Shown here one piece after another: positions 36,901-48,079 of a DNA stretch of 64,000 bases. The stretch lies in the NCBI GenBank assembly GCA_946699065.1, contig CAMPDV010000084.1, forward strand, positions 744,001 through 808,000, given 5' to 3'. Source of the stretch: Loxodes magnus. Taxonomy: Eukaryota > Ciliophora > Karyorelictea > Loxodida > Loxodidae. Positions within the stretch are counted from its first letter, which is position 1. The number at the start of each line of letters is the position of its first letter. A program made the position numbers and the translations under genes. The notes beneath the pieces are model-generated. The model was not told the DNA's origin. It searched no databases and worked only from the letters and a program-made list of their open reading frames with translations.

Positions 36901-38200
36901 TGAGAAATTCTTAGACAATTTTAAGGAATAGATTCTTAAATCTGTTTTTATCCCAATTCTCTATTTATTCAATCTGATTATTCATTACAATTAAGTAGCA
37001 ATGATTTACTTTAATATGTTAGTATGTTTAGTGAAAAGATTTAAAGTGAATAATAAAGAATAGGGATTAGAGAGTTATATATAGGTGTGATACAGATGAT
37101 AAGTCTATGCTAACCTTTTAGTAATAGTTAAAAGGTATGAAAATGGATATTGAGTTGTGTAAAAGCAAATTACTATATTACTTTAAAACATTCTTTATCA
37201 TACTAACATTTTCATATCATGTTTGCCCTTTAACTTAAGCTCATCTAATTATCTAATAATTATTCTAACAAAAGTGGAAATAAACTAATTTTTGGCTGTA
37301 ATGGTTGCCTAACAAAAGAAAGTTTAAAATAATATTGTAACTTAAGTTTTAGTTAATAGATATATAGAGATAATTAATTACTTTTTATTAATTCTATTAT
37401 ATAGCATTATTATTCTAAACATCATTACTTATACTCATTACTTTCATTATTTATCAACTTACCATTTTATCTATTATTACTATCATCTACTAAGATATTT
37501 TCCTTCTATCTCATTCAGCTTCTCAGTTTCTATATATTAAACTCTAAGTTATTCTAAAGTAAATAAAAACTAATTTAATCTACCTAATAAGCACTAATTC
37601 TTATAGCTTATGAACTAGTACATTATTAAATTTAATATATCTATCACCAATCATCTACAATCCTACTTCTTTCAATCTATTTATCATTTCTGTATTATCA
37701 ACGTTTTAACTATACCCTTTAATAATAAATTTATTAATTATCATATTTAAGCTTTCAATCAACATTCTCTTATATTAATTTAATATCAATCAAATTATTT
37801 TTAAGCATTGTTATAAAGATGCTATAAGCATTCTTATTTTCTCTTACATTTTAAAATTCCTTTCTCTTTAAATTTACATTACCTAAGTTAGTCCAATACT
37901 CTTTTTACTTTATATTAACTCTAGTTTTAAAATGTAAGAGACTCCTTCTAAAATTATCAAATTAGGAGTTAATATTTGTAATTATATCCTATTAATCATT
38001 GAGACTATAATTTACTTCCTAGTAGCATTTGAGAAATTTTCTTAGAGAGTAATTAGATTAAACTCTGCTCTAATAAGATTCCTTAAAATCTTGAGGTGTT
38101 TTAACTTAGAACAACAAGTTAACTTTTATTCTTCTAATAAGTTTGATTTCAGACTCACTTATTAGGCTGTAAATGAACTTAATCTGATTTATTTATTTAG
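34000..38200. other. AT-rich stretch with unresolved coding-like patches
   Basis: Between 35200 and 36450 the composition is more complex, and minus-strand frames give coil-like peptides such as SAYNLKNELLILVENTG. Competing frames look equally open, so no gene is called. The rest shows nothing recognisable; 37430-37930 is C-containing and G-poor on the plus strand. Confidence 0.3.
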
Positions 38201-41200
38201 ACAAAGCCCATTAATTTTGAAAGTTTTAAGAGCCGTATCTCGGCTATAATTTAAAGTGATAACTAGATAGACCAGCTCAAAAACTTTAGTCAGAGGAAGT
38301 TATTTAATGAATTGCAATGATTTAAGTAGTAAAGAGAGCATATCCTAATTATTACCAAGACTAGATAGCTTAGAGATTTTAATATAAATTGGAATTAACT
38401 GTCTTAACTTAAACTGCCTAAGGCTTTAAGTCTTAAAATTTTGATCAAACAATGTGAGCCATCTGGAGTTTTAGTAAAAGGCTATAGATCTTACTGTCCA
38501 ATCTGAGAAGGAGAACTGCTTGAAGAAGATGAACTGAATAGGAAGGATCACAAACCTAGTAAGTACAAACTTAATAGAAGATTAATATAATAGATAGATA
38601 ATACCTGTTCATTATTTTAGTAGACAGCAAAGGTAAAGTTATCGCATATCTGAATATATGAGATAGATATCTAATACTTCTAATTTCTAAATTTGCAGAA
38701 TCTCAATTTAAATCAAAGTCACATCCAAAATTTCCCATTATCAACTCCAAGAAGCTGATAAAACTGATAGTTAGACAAAACTAAATCTTTAAAGTTGTCA
38801 GAAATTGAATTTTCCTTAAACTAATTAAAAATTCTGAAAAATCTGGATAGTTATACTTAGTTGTAGTGCTTGAAGTTTCATATTATAAAAGTGAATCTTA
38901 AGAGAAAATGGCCATTAAGATGTAAAGTTTGACTTTCCTTGAAAAGATATACTTACGATAAAATCAATTTGATTGTAAGTATTACCAATTTTAAAGTAGA
39001 CGCTAAAGCTCTTAAAGCAGAAAGTCAGTTAAGAGACAGTAAAATTAGAAAAGTATGAGTAACAGAATAAAAATTAGAGCTTTAATCAATCTAGTTTAAG
39101 AACAAGTTAGAGTAACTAAATTATAATATAGTATGAAAGGATTAAAACCTTAGATTAGGATTAAATAGATGAAAAGAAAAACAAGAACTTAAATTTATGG
39201 CTGGAAATCTTGCTGATCTACTAAGTGAGAAAATTAAAATAGCAAGCTATTAAGAAAATTCTTAGTAAAAGTTAAATAACTTAAAGTATGCTAATTAGTA
39301 ACTTTTAAAAGGCTAATATCACTTATAGCTGCAAATTAGACTAATTCCAAGAGATGGGTAAGATTCTTTTAAATCCTTTTAGAAAGCTAAGATCCGTTTC
39401 ACATAAGAAGATCTTCATTTCAACCGTATTTCTTAAGAAATTAAAAAGACTCAGGATTTTTAAAGCTTCATGGTTATCAAGAGTTTTTCAGTAATAAGCT
39501 CTCAGATTCAGTTAAATTTAGAAAGTCATTTAAATTCTTATTACAAAACAGATAAACTAGTATAAAAAACTCCTTAAGTTTCATAAAGCCTATAATAATA
39601 TTAGAGCGAAAAGCGATTCAATTTATGCTATATGATTAAATAGTTCAGAAAAAATCAGTCTATTCTATTAACTTAAGCTAAACATCCAAGAAGTTAGGGA
39701 TATATAGAAAGTTAACGAATGCTAAGATAAAAGAAATGATAATAAGAAAGAGGTAAAGAAGCATACTTTGGCTTAAGGATACAATATCAATAAAAATGTC
39801 TTGTATGAAAAGTTCCTCGTCTACCTTGTTCTAATAGAACCTTGAAAAAAAAGCTAAAAAGTAATAGCAAATGACTTTAAAAGAAACTTCAGTATCTAGA
39901 AAAAATATAAAAGTATATTGGATGAATTAAAAAAGTAAGGATTTATACATAAAATACTAAGAAAATCTAAAATTAACAAAGTAAAATATTAAATAGCTGT
40001 TTATTAAAGAAAGAAAATCGAGATATCTACTAAGGAAAAAAGGAAATAAAAGCAAAAAGAGCTTTCTAGGTTGTAGAGATATTTAGTAGAGTTTAAATTC
40101 GCAGATCATTAGATTATTGATTTAGCACTTTAAGATGTTCTAAACTGTTTGAAATAAAAATAGATTGATGAGTACTAAAAGCTAATTTGTTTAGATAAAA
40201 AGAGCCTAAAAAGTTTTTAAATTCAGAGAAGGTCTTGAATAAAGATGCTAGTTGTTAATTAAAAAAATGAAGTGATAGTCATCAAACACGATCAAATAGT
40301 AGATTTACTCGTCTAATTAAAAGAACTAAAGTAGACATATTTTCTGAATCAAAATATGTTTATATTACAAGGTAAATTTCTGCCTTTAAAAGATTTAAAA
40401 GTGAAGCAATATAAATTGAACAGTAGATAACTCACAGGCAAAGACTTTATACATATTCTCTTTCAATAATTTTTTATATCGAGCTGTTAAAGCTTGCTGA
40501 GAATTAACATCATTTTGGTATGCATGGCAAATTTTTTATATGTAGGATTAAGAAATTATAAGAACTTTGATTTCTTTGTCAACGATATCACCAAGAAAGT
40601 TTTAAATATGAGTAATTTAATATTTTATTGTATAGGTAAAATAGCAAAGAATTGAATGATACTCAGTCTTTAAAGTATTTAATTATAAAAAAGCTTAGCA
40701 GGGTAATAAAAGATTACACTTATAAATTATATGAACTGATTAACATAAACGCTAACTGAATTTTGCTTCTGTTTACGAAAATTTCAGAATATTTGAGCAA
40801 ATAATAAACTCTTAATATGGATTCAACGTTTCACGGAAGCCCCTTGTGCTACGATAGCTTAAAGCAAATTAAAGAATCAAGTATAGCAGAAAGACATAAA
40901 CCTAAACTAATTTTCTTTGGCAAAGGAATAGTAAATTCTTTCATTGAATGTTTACTAGATAATTTTTCCTGGAAACATGAGAAAATGAACTACTAAACTT
41001 CAATAATTGTAAAGAGAAGAAATATATAAACTTCATTGAGAAAAATTTTCTTCCAGGCTGGTAAATCTATTTTCTTTCCAACAAAGAGAGTTAACTCAGT
41101 TTTCTATTCTTAAATCTGATTAGCATGGCAAGCTCTAAACAAATGGACATTCTTCTTATATATCAGTTTAAGCACTTTCTATAATACTCTTCTTTGTTAT

Positions 41201-41450
41201 GGGTTTAAAATAATTAAATTATCTTCATATGTTTATAATTTACTTGGCAAATAAGGTTCTGACTTTTCTTAGTCGCTTTCTTAGGATAAAGATATAAATT
41301 AAAAGGAAAAAATTTTAATTTTTATGGGATTGTCAGTTACTCAAGTAAAGGTTAACCAAGATCAACAACCTTGAAGTGAAAATGTTTTAAAAACTAGAGT
41401 AGTGCATAGGCCTTTTTACTAAAGTAAAGCATTCTCTTAGTTTATTGAAC
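38200..41450 (+). other. Probable coding-derived region, unidentified
   Basis: Plus-strand frames give protein-like sequence over ~3 kb, for example FFISSCQSLLRINIILVCMA (a likely membrane helix), LYVGLRNYKNFDFF, and MDSTFHGSPLCYDSLKQIKE from ~40818 to a TGA near 41117. The frames switch several times; one switch near 40640 could be a ~20-nt intron. In other places two frames compete. It may be one large membrane-protein gene split by tiny introns or indels, or a decayed gene. No family recognised. Confidence 0.35.
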
Positions 41451-42959
41451 TAGAATTATGAGACAATTAGTAGTGCTAGAATAACTTGTATTTTTTGAGT
41501 ATCAATTAATGATTAAATTTCTTCTTTTTATTTACTTAATATTAATACAGCTTTATCATAGTTAAGACACCCTAGGTTTAAGTATAGATACTAGCTATCT
41601 AATTACTATTAAATATTAAAATAGGAAGTAATAAAAATTGCTGATTACTAGTATCCTACTAATAACTGTAATATAACTGAAATAAGCTTTATACTAGTAA
41701 TTGATAAGCTAATAATTAGCATCTACTTTGAACATCTGCTTTAAATATTGATAAGCTTACTAAAAGAATGTACATTTAGATTTTAAATTAAACAAATAAA
41801 GGCATAAGTTATTATTGTCCTAGTTATTACTTATATTTATATAATATCTTTTAGATAATATTTCAATCTATTATTTCAAAGTATCTTTAGCTAATTAATG
41901 TAACAATTTTAGACTTATAAAAGCTAATTAAATTCCATAAGAGAACTAAACTATTACATTCAAGCTTTCAAAAGGGAATAGTATTTCTCTTGGTGTTTTG
42001 CTTAAATGAATTAGGACATTAGAAGGATTAATAATTTACTCATTCACTATTCTTAAAATATTCCTTTAGTTATTTACTAACATATAATAACTAACCCATC
42101 AAGCACTGACAACATTATAAACAAGTTTCAGTTAGTAACGTTTCTATTAAGCATAACTGTCTTTTAAAAAGATTTATTATGGGAGATCTTAAGATACAAA
42201 TAATAAAGGAGATTGAGAATATAAAATAGATTTTTTAGAGCTTGAGATTAAATAACTAAATGCTAATATTAGTATTACTTGATTAGCTATAAGAACAATC
42301 TTTAAATTGTAGTCCTAACACTATTAATATTAGCCTTACTTGCTATAAAGCTATTTAATCCTAATAATACTTCTATTGCTTATTAATATTTTACCTCTAA
42401 TATCATTCTTTTATATTTAACATTAAATATATATCAGTCTAAGTTTTTACTCTCATTTCAATAGTAATCAATCAAGCTTCTAACAAACTTACACAAAAAG
42501 GCTAAACTCTAATCTAAATTTTTACCTGCTTTTGAAGAATATTACAAAGAAAATAAATCTTAATAGTAAAGTAGAGTGTCTAAGATAATTGCTGAAACTA
42601 AATTAACTAATGTTATTTAAATAAAGCTTCAAAACATTACTAAGAGACAACTAGATTTATTATTAAACTAATTTCCTTAAGACATCGCTTGAAAAATAGA
42701 AGGAGCATTATATTGGTAGAAATAAAAAACTTTATTTTAAGACTAAAGATCTTAGATTAAATTCAGTCCCTCTATGATACATAAAATGTATAATAAGTAG
42801 AATAAATACATTAAAAAGGATTAAATAGAAGTTGATAGAAAGTTGAAGTTTTGTAGTGTAAAGTAGATTCAATTAGATAACTGCTAGAGAGTCAAAAGAT
42901 GGAAGTGATTAAGATTATAAATAAATCTAAAACCTTAGTATTAAACTGTAGTTAAATAA

Positions 42960-45570
42960 GAGATTTATTTTTGGAAAGCGGAGGGTCTTAAAAGGTATAT
43001 ATTTATCAAATAAGGTAATATGACTAAATTATACTCCTATAAACAGTATTTTAGGACTAGTATATTGAACTGCCTTACTCTACTCCTGTATTTTTAGTAA
43101 ATATGCGATGATAAAAGACGAGAACTCTATCGCTCATTTTAGTAATAGTATTTCCAAACTGAGCCTTATTGCTATAGAACGTAGAATTGTGGATTTCAGT
43201 GTAATTGATTTGGTATAATATAATAGCACCACCATATTAAGTGGTACTTGTACCTTTACTACCAAGTACGAGTTCTTTACTATAAAGCTAACTTATTTGT
43301 TCTTAGTTTGTATGTAAACTGCACTACTCGCGCTGTTTTCTGAACAATATAGGTTTTCTATTAGAATAGTGTTGAATGAGTCTAAATAAATCCCAGCAGA
43401 TATTTAATTAGTTTTATTGCTTTAAATTGTGGTATTACCAAAGATAATATTTGAGGCTTTATCACTAAAAACACAACAAATGTACAAGTATTTCCAGAAT
43501 AATTTAAAGCTCAAACTCTATCAAATTGATTGAATCCGTTTCCAGAAACCACCTCCCCTATTGTTAAAGATTTAGCAGCGTATAAAAAGATTATGGGAGT
43601 AACTTTTCTTTGACTAAATTAAATATCCATTGCTCATACGATACTTCCTAAATCCTGTGAAGAGACTATAATATTCTTCTAAGATTCGCTGTTCATAATG
43701 TATAAGAAAGTGAAACCCTGCATTCCTTCTACATTTATCAGATAAACTATTTACTGAAACTATTTTTTATTACCTTTAAAGGTTACTTTATCAAAGATCA
43801 GAACACCTTTATGAGCCAGATTGAGTAAATACTAACTATAGTTAATATAGCTAATTATCGTATTTTTAAGGATCACCTTTGAAATTTAATTAGCTACTTC
43901 TTTAGATTTGGTCGATTTACTGTCTGAAGTCGCTTAATTGTAATCCGTTATAATATGTTAGTCAACTTCAAGAAATTGCTATAAGAGTCATTGAAGATGC
44001 AGCTATTTATTACCAGGTAAGTCAACTAGATATTGTTATCCATGCTAGATAAGAAGATTAGCCTTCCTTTAATTAACCAGTTCAAGTTGAAAAAAGAATT
44101 GACCATTTAAATATTTTTATTAGTTTGAGTTTAATTTAGAGTCAGTAAAGAGAGAATGCCAGCTTCTGATGCTTAATATTTAACTAGGGTTGGCAATGAT
44201 ATAGAAGGTATCTATAAGTACATTGTCATTAGTTGCAAATATTATAGCTTAATATTCATCTGTATTACTAGAAAAAATAGAATCGAAAATACTGAGAAAA
44301 ATGCCAAAGTCTAGTTAAATAATTGATGGACCTTAGCCAATGCTTGAATGTCAGAGAATATCGTAATTTATATGATAACACTTTTAAAATATTGGAGATA
44401 TAGTAATGAAGCATTATTCTGATAGCCATTTATATAATTTTTGGAGAATTAGCTTTCCTTTATATATAGTAGTATGCTAGGAGTTGATTATCAAAAGGAG
44501 AACACATTTTGGGAATTTTATTACTATTAAGGCTAATTATTATCAAAGTATCAAAGTCTTGAGAGGTAAAGACCTGCAGTCATATAACTCCTAAGAAAAT
44601 CTTGTTATCGCCATAGAGAGAAGTTCAGTTACAAGTCTATTTCCACCGCTAGATTCTAGATATCTCTGATTTAAAAAGAAGAAAGCTCGTTTTCTGAGAG
44701 ATGGTATAAGAAATATTAATTACCATCTGGCTAGTAGTTTAATGAGACTCCAAAATACTTTGCAAATTTTTAAGTTTCGAAGTAAGAATTACTCTAGGAT
44801 TTTACCTGAAGTAAAGATATTTACAAGTAGTTTTCAATGCTGATAACTGTGGAGCATAAGTTGGAAATAAAGAAGGCATTCTGAATGAGTAACTTTTTAT
44901 CTAAGTTAAATTTAGATCAGGAATCATCTTTCTACTTACCTCCTTATTGATTATTTGACTATTATGAAAATCAGAACAGAAGAATATAACTAATTTTTTG
45001 GATTTAATTCGTTTACTACATGAAGCAAGTGTTTTCCTTGAAGGTCGAATTCTTTACATTAACATTTGGAATAATAGAGTATGAACTAGTTTATAAGGAA
45101 ATAATGTATATTGAGCTCTGATTTTTGTATCCACCGAAATTATTAGTAAATGAACAATTCTCAACATTTACAGTCAGATCTAAAGTTTGCTTTGTAAGAA
45201 CATACTAATAAATATAATTTCCCCGTTCCATGCCAAGTTACTACTAAAGATACAATCCTTGAAAAATATTCTAGTTACATAATATAAATAAATAAAAGCT
45301 TGATCACTACAACATTAATCATTTAGAAGCAATTTACGATCTTATTTTTATCAAAAGTTACTTAGGAGATAGTAATATCATTAGCAAAATAAGTGAAAAG
45401 AAAGCCATTTTAAGATAGTAGAAGGCTCTAATTCTTTTAGGTATTAAGGTTGTAATCTTATGATTTGCGTTATAAATCATGAAAAAAGTTAAGATCAGTT
45501 ACTGTTCCTTAGTATCATTAAAAGGTTTATATTTTTTACTTCTTAATATAGTTTGCAGTTAAAAGCACAT
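42960..45570 (-). pseudogene. Beta-helix (pectin-lyase-like) repeat surface protein, frame-disrupted
   Basis: The minus strand encodes successive short beta-helix turns typical of large ciliate surface proteins: FLFTYFANDITISQVTFDKN, CIFSSNLAWNGEIIFIS, VENCSFTNNFGGYKNQSSIY, VNVKNSTFKENTC, SQFSKNYINGYQNNASLLYL, GGAIILYQINYTEI, NSTFYSNKAQFGNTI. The ATG at 45570 followed by a 32-nt GTAAAA...ACTAAG intron (45539-45508) puts the start in frame with the first turns. Later one-base shifts (near 45320 and 45180, and more below) break the frame. UGA reads as Trp at several sites. The C-terminus was not located below ~42960. It diverges from the RING gene, with only ~210 bp between their starts. Confidence 0.6.
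45508..45539 (-). other. Probable 32-nt intron in the beta-helix gene
   Basis: Starts GTAAAAAATA and ends ATACTAAG on the minus strand. Its removal joins MCFQLQTILR to RTVTDLNFFHDLQRKS in the frame of the downstream beta-helix turns. Confidence 0.5.
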
Positions 45571-45779
45571 TAAATTTTTTTATTTATTTTTAATTAAATT
45601 TCATATTTTATTAAAGTTAATTTTAAAATTATATTTATTTAATATAATTCTATAAAAATAATTAAATTATATTATTTTCTTTATATACTTGTTTTCTTTT
45701 ATTTTATTATTTATTATTATTATTTAACGTATATATACGTGGATTTTGTTTAAAAGGAAAAGGTTTTTTTAAATTAATA
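45571..45779. promoter_or_regulatory. Shared intergenic region of two divergent genes
   Basis: About 210 bp of nearly pure A+T separates the beta-helix start (minus) from the RING start (plus). It contains an AACGTATATATACGTGG palindrome near 45726-45742. A shared promoter is inferred from the geometry only. Confidence 0.35.
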
Positions 45780-48073
45780 ATGTAATCTGAAATGTCCTAG
45801 ACTGCTAAATGTCTTTAGTGTCAAGGAGATTTTAATGGGTAGATTAAAATACCAATTTCATTACCTTGCAAACACAACATATGTTATACCTGCGTCAATG
45901 ATTAGTATTAGAAAAGTTAGGCGATCAAATGTGTATTCTAAAATTGCTAAAAAGTTCATAAAATTCATCCAGTAAATTTACAATAAGACACTTAGTTACT
46001 TAAACATCTTGAACAAAAGAACCTCATGGGAAATATAACGATGTTATAGAATCAATCTTCAAGAGTTCATCAAGCTTAGACTTAATTGTCCAAGGTATAC
46101 AGTCTTTTCATCTAGTAGTTGATAAAGCACGTGAGTACTTATATGTTTAAGGAGAATATCAGCTTACAAAGACAGTTGATTTAGCAGGATAAGTAAATTT
46201 AATAATAATTGAGGTTTTTCAAAATCTTGAAATAGATGATGGACAAAAAAGGGAGCAGCTAGTAGTAGATCATTTGTTAAGAATTTCCTTAGAGTGAGCA
46301 ATAAGTTTCAAAGTTGATAGCTGATGTTTAAAAAATCATCTAGAAGAACAATCAGGTATCGGTTAAAGTATTTGAGGAGCTAGACTCTTGCAAGTTTAAT
46401 CTAGCTTAAGTGACATAGGAAAATAGTTACTTGAAGAATGAGATGTAAAAGTTGAGAGATTAAATCTAAAATCAATAATAGCAGTTATCATCTCTGCAAG
46501 TTAAGTAAATCGAATAGTAACAAGTAAAGCCTTAAGTGATATAGCCTTAATAAATTCAATGACCTCAAAATATCTCTTAGTAGGTTAAGCTATAGGACAT
46601 CTAGATAACTATTGTATCGCCAAACAATAAAACGGTATCGTTATCAGTAAAATAAGAGACTAGTATAGGTTAGATAAAGCAATAGATCTAAGTTTAAACT
46701 AAGTTAATAACTAACGGTTTGAGTATCGTTAAGAATAAGGTTATTTTGGATGATGGTTAAACAGTAGCGAGTTAGAAGTTGTTGAATGGTGAGAGGTTGC
46801 AAATGGAATTTAGTAAGTTCAAATTTAATTTTCTTACAATAATATAGACAGTAAATAGTTATAACTTTAATAAAGAGCAAGGTGAGTTTAAGATTTACTT
46901 TAATTAAAAGGATGTAAGTCTTAAATAATTTATATTATAGGAGGTAAGGATTAATTATAATATTTAGATGGTAAGTTAGCATTTAAAAATTTAGCATGTA
47001 AGTTTCAATTTAAATGTTTCGCGATAAGTTTGTAAGTATCGGTTTTACTTAATTACGTTTAAAGGGAGTAAGTTTCATTTTAATAAATTATCACTTAATT
47101 TAGGTAAGTTAAAGTCTAAGGTGAAAATGAAGAAAGTAAGTTAAAGTTTAAGGTGAAAATGAAGAATGTAAGTTAAAGTTTAAGGTGAAAATGAAGAATG
47201 TAAGTTAAAGTTTAAGGTGAAAATGAAGATTGTAAGTTAAAGTTTAAGGTGAAAATGAAGATTGTAAGTTAAAGTTTAAGGTGAAAATGAAGGGAGTAAG
47301 TTAAAGTTTAAAGTGAAAATGAAGATTGTAAGTTAAAGTTTAAGGTGAAAATGAAGAACGTAGGTTAAAGTTTAAGGTGAAAATGAAGATGGTAAGTTAA
47401 AGTTTAAAGTGAAAATGAAGATTGTAAGTTAAAGTTTAAGGTGAAAATGAAGATAGTAAGTTAAAGTTTAAGGTGAAAATGAAGAATGTAAGTTAAAGTT
47501 TAAGGTGAAAATGAAGAATGTAAGTTAAAGTTTAAGGTGAAAATGAAGAATGTAAGTTAAAGTTTAAGGTGAAAATGAAGATTGTAAGTTAAAGTTTAAG
47601 GTGAAAATGAAGATTGTAAGTTAAAGTTTAAGGTGAAAATGAAGAATGTAAGTTAAAGTTTAAGGTGAAAATGAAGATTGTAAGTTAAAGTTTAAAGTGA
47701 AAATGAAGCATGTAAGTTAAAGTTTAAGGTGAAAATGAAGCATGTAAGTTAAAGTTTAAGGTGAAAATGAAGGGAGTAAGTCAAAGTTTAAGGTTAAAAT
47801 GAAGATGGTAAGTAAAAGTTTAAGGTGAAAATGAAGAAAGTAAGTTAAAGTTAAAGGTTACATTTAGAATGTAATGTTCTATTTTAGTATGTAAGTATTT
47901 TTTTATAGGTTATTTGTAGATCGTAATGAGTTTAATATTGATTTAGGTGGTAAGTGTAATTTTATTGTTAATATAGAATGTAAGTAATTTTAACATTATA
48001 AGGGGGTAATGAGGTTTTTAAAGAAATTTTTAGGATGTAAGGGCTAATTCTATGTTATGTAGTGAGGAGTTGA
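45780..48073 (+). CDS. RING-finger / ubiquitin-like protein with ~40 mini-introns in its 3' part
   Basis: Exon 1 (45780-46812) encodes 344 residues: a C3HC4 RING (C11, C14, C30, H32, C35, C38, C51, C56; CKHNICYTC at the centre), a Gln-rich coiled coil (~85-260), and a ubiquitin-like fold (276-344) with ITIVSPNNKTVSLSV, IVKNKVILDDGQTV and GERLQMEF matching strands 1, 3-4 and 5. Together these suggest a RING-type ubiquitin E3 ligase. One in-frame UGA (codon 261) reads as Trp. After TTT-A the sequence becomes consecutive GT...AG segments with 3-nt (once 6-nt) exons. Spliced in phase 1 it adds ~42 residues rich in Trp, Tyr, Gln and Asn (NKQGWDAFWKK ... LYREWGLRS) and stops at TGA 48071-48073. If the first intron is retained the phase shifts to 0 and the stop is TGA 48063-48065. 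Unspliced translation stops at 47154-47156 inside the array. Confidence 0.8.
45810..45947 (+). other. RING-finger domain of the 45780 gene
   Basis: Spacing is C-x2-C-x15-C-x-H-x2-C-x2-C-x12-C-x4-C. All eight zinc ligands are present in an uninterrupted frame. RING domains recruit ubiquitin-loaded E2 enzymes. Confidence 0.9.
46605..46812 (+). other. Ubiquitin-like domain of the 45780 gene
   Basis: About 69 residues follow the ubiquitin pattern: two N-terminal strands with NNKTVSLSV, a helix (IGQIKQQIQ), VKNKVILDDGQTVAS like the ubiquitin LIFAGKQLEDGRTLSD region, and a last strand LQMEF. There is no di-Gly processing site at its end, so it acts in cis rather than as a conjugated modifier (inference). 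Confidence 0.75.
46813..48062 (+). repeat. Tandem mini-intron array with single-codon exons
   Basis: About 40 consecutive segments begin GTAAG, GTAAT, GTAAA or GTGAG (once GTAGG) and end in AG. Outer segments differ in body and length: 46813-46847, 46851-46875, 46882-46910, 46914-46940, 46944-46967, 46971-46994, 46998-47028, 47032-47064 and 47068-47103 on the left; 47840-47867, 47871-47887, 47891-47919, 47923-47946, 47950-47976, 47980-48002, 48006-48033 and 48037-48062 on the right. Most outer ones are T-rich and end TTTAG or ATAG, like ordinary ciliate introns. Each pair is separated by exactly 3 nt, except one 6-nt exon at 46876-46881 and no exon at 47103/47104. The triplet exons cannot be explained by drift of a simple satellite, because the AG-NNN-GTAAG frame holds even where bodies are unrelated. 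Confidence 0.8.
47104..47839 (+). repeat. Core of 23 near-identical 32-bp units (29-nt intron + 3-nt exon)
   Basis: Units start every 32 bp from 47104 to 47808. The 29-nt part begins GTAAGTTAAAGTTTAAGG and ends AAAATGAAG; 16 units match the consensus exactly and the other seven carry eight substitutions in total. The following 3 nt vary: AAA, AAT, AAT, ATT, ATT, GGA, ATT, AAC, ATG, ATT, ATA, AAT (x3), ATT, ATT, AAT, ATT, CAT, CAT, GGA, ATG, AAA. Variation is thus concentrated in the would-be exons. A period of 32 is not a multiple of three, and every unspliced frame meets TGA inside the repeat, so the array cannot be a coding repeat as it stands. Confidence 0.95.
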
Positions 48074-48079
48074 GAGTGA

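Noticed and set aside
38200-41450. One confident large gene
   Set aside because: With three stop codons readable as sense, long open frames arise by chance. Two or more frames compete here and no domain is recognised.
47104-47839. CRISPR-like array (29-nt repeat with short spacers)
   Set aside because: The 'spacers' are only 3 nt, the host is a ciliate, and the repeat has intron ends (GTAAG...AG) continuous with diverged GT...AG segments on both sides.
47104-47839. Ordinary minisatellite or protein-coding repeat
   Set aside because: A 32-bp period rotates through all frames and meets TGA in each. The triplet spacing is also kept by flanking segments that do not share the repeat sequence, which a satellite does not explain. 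It remains the main alternative if no splicing is found.
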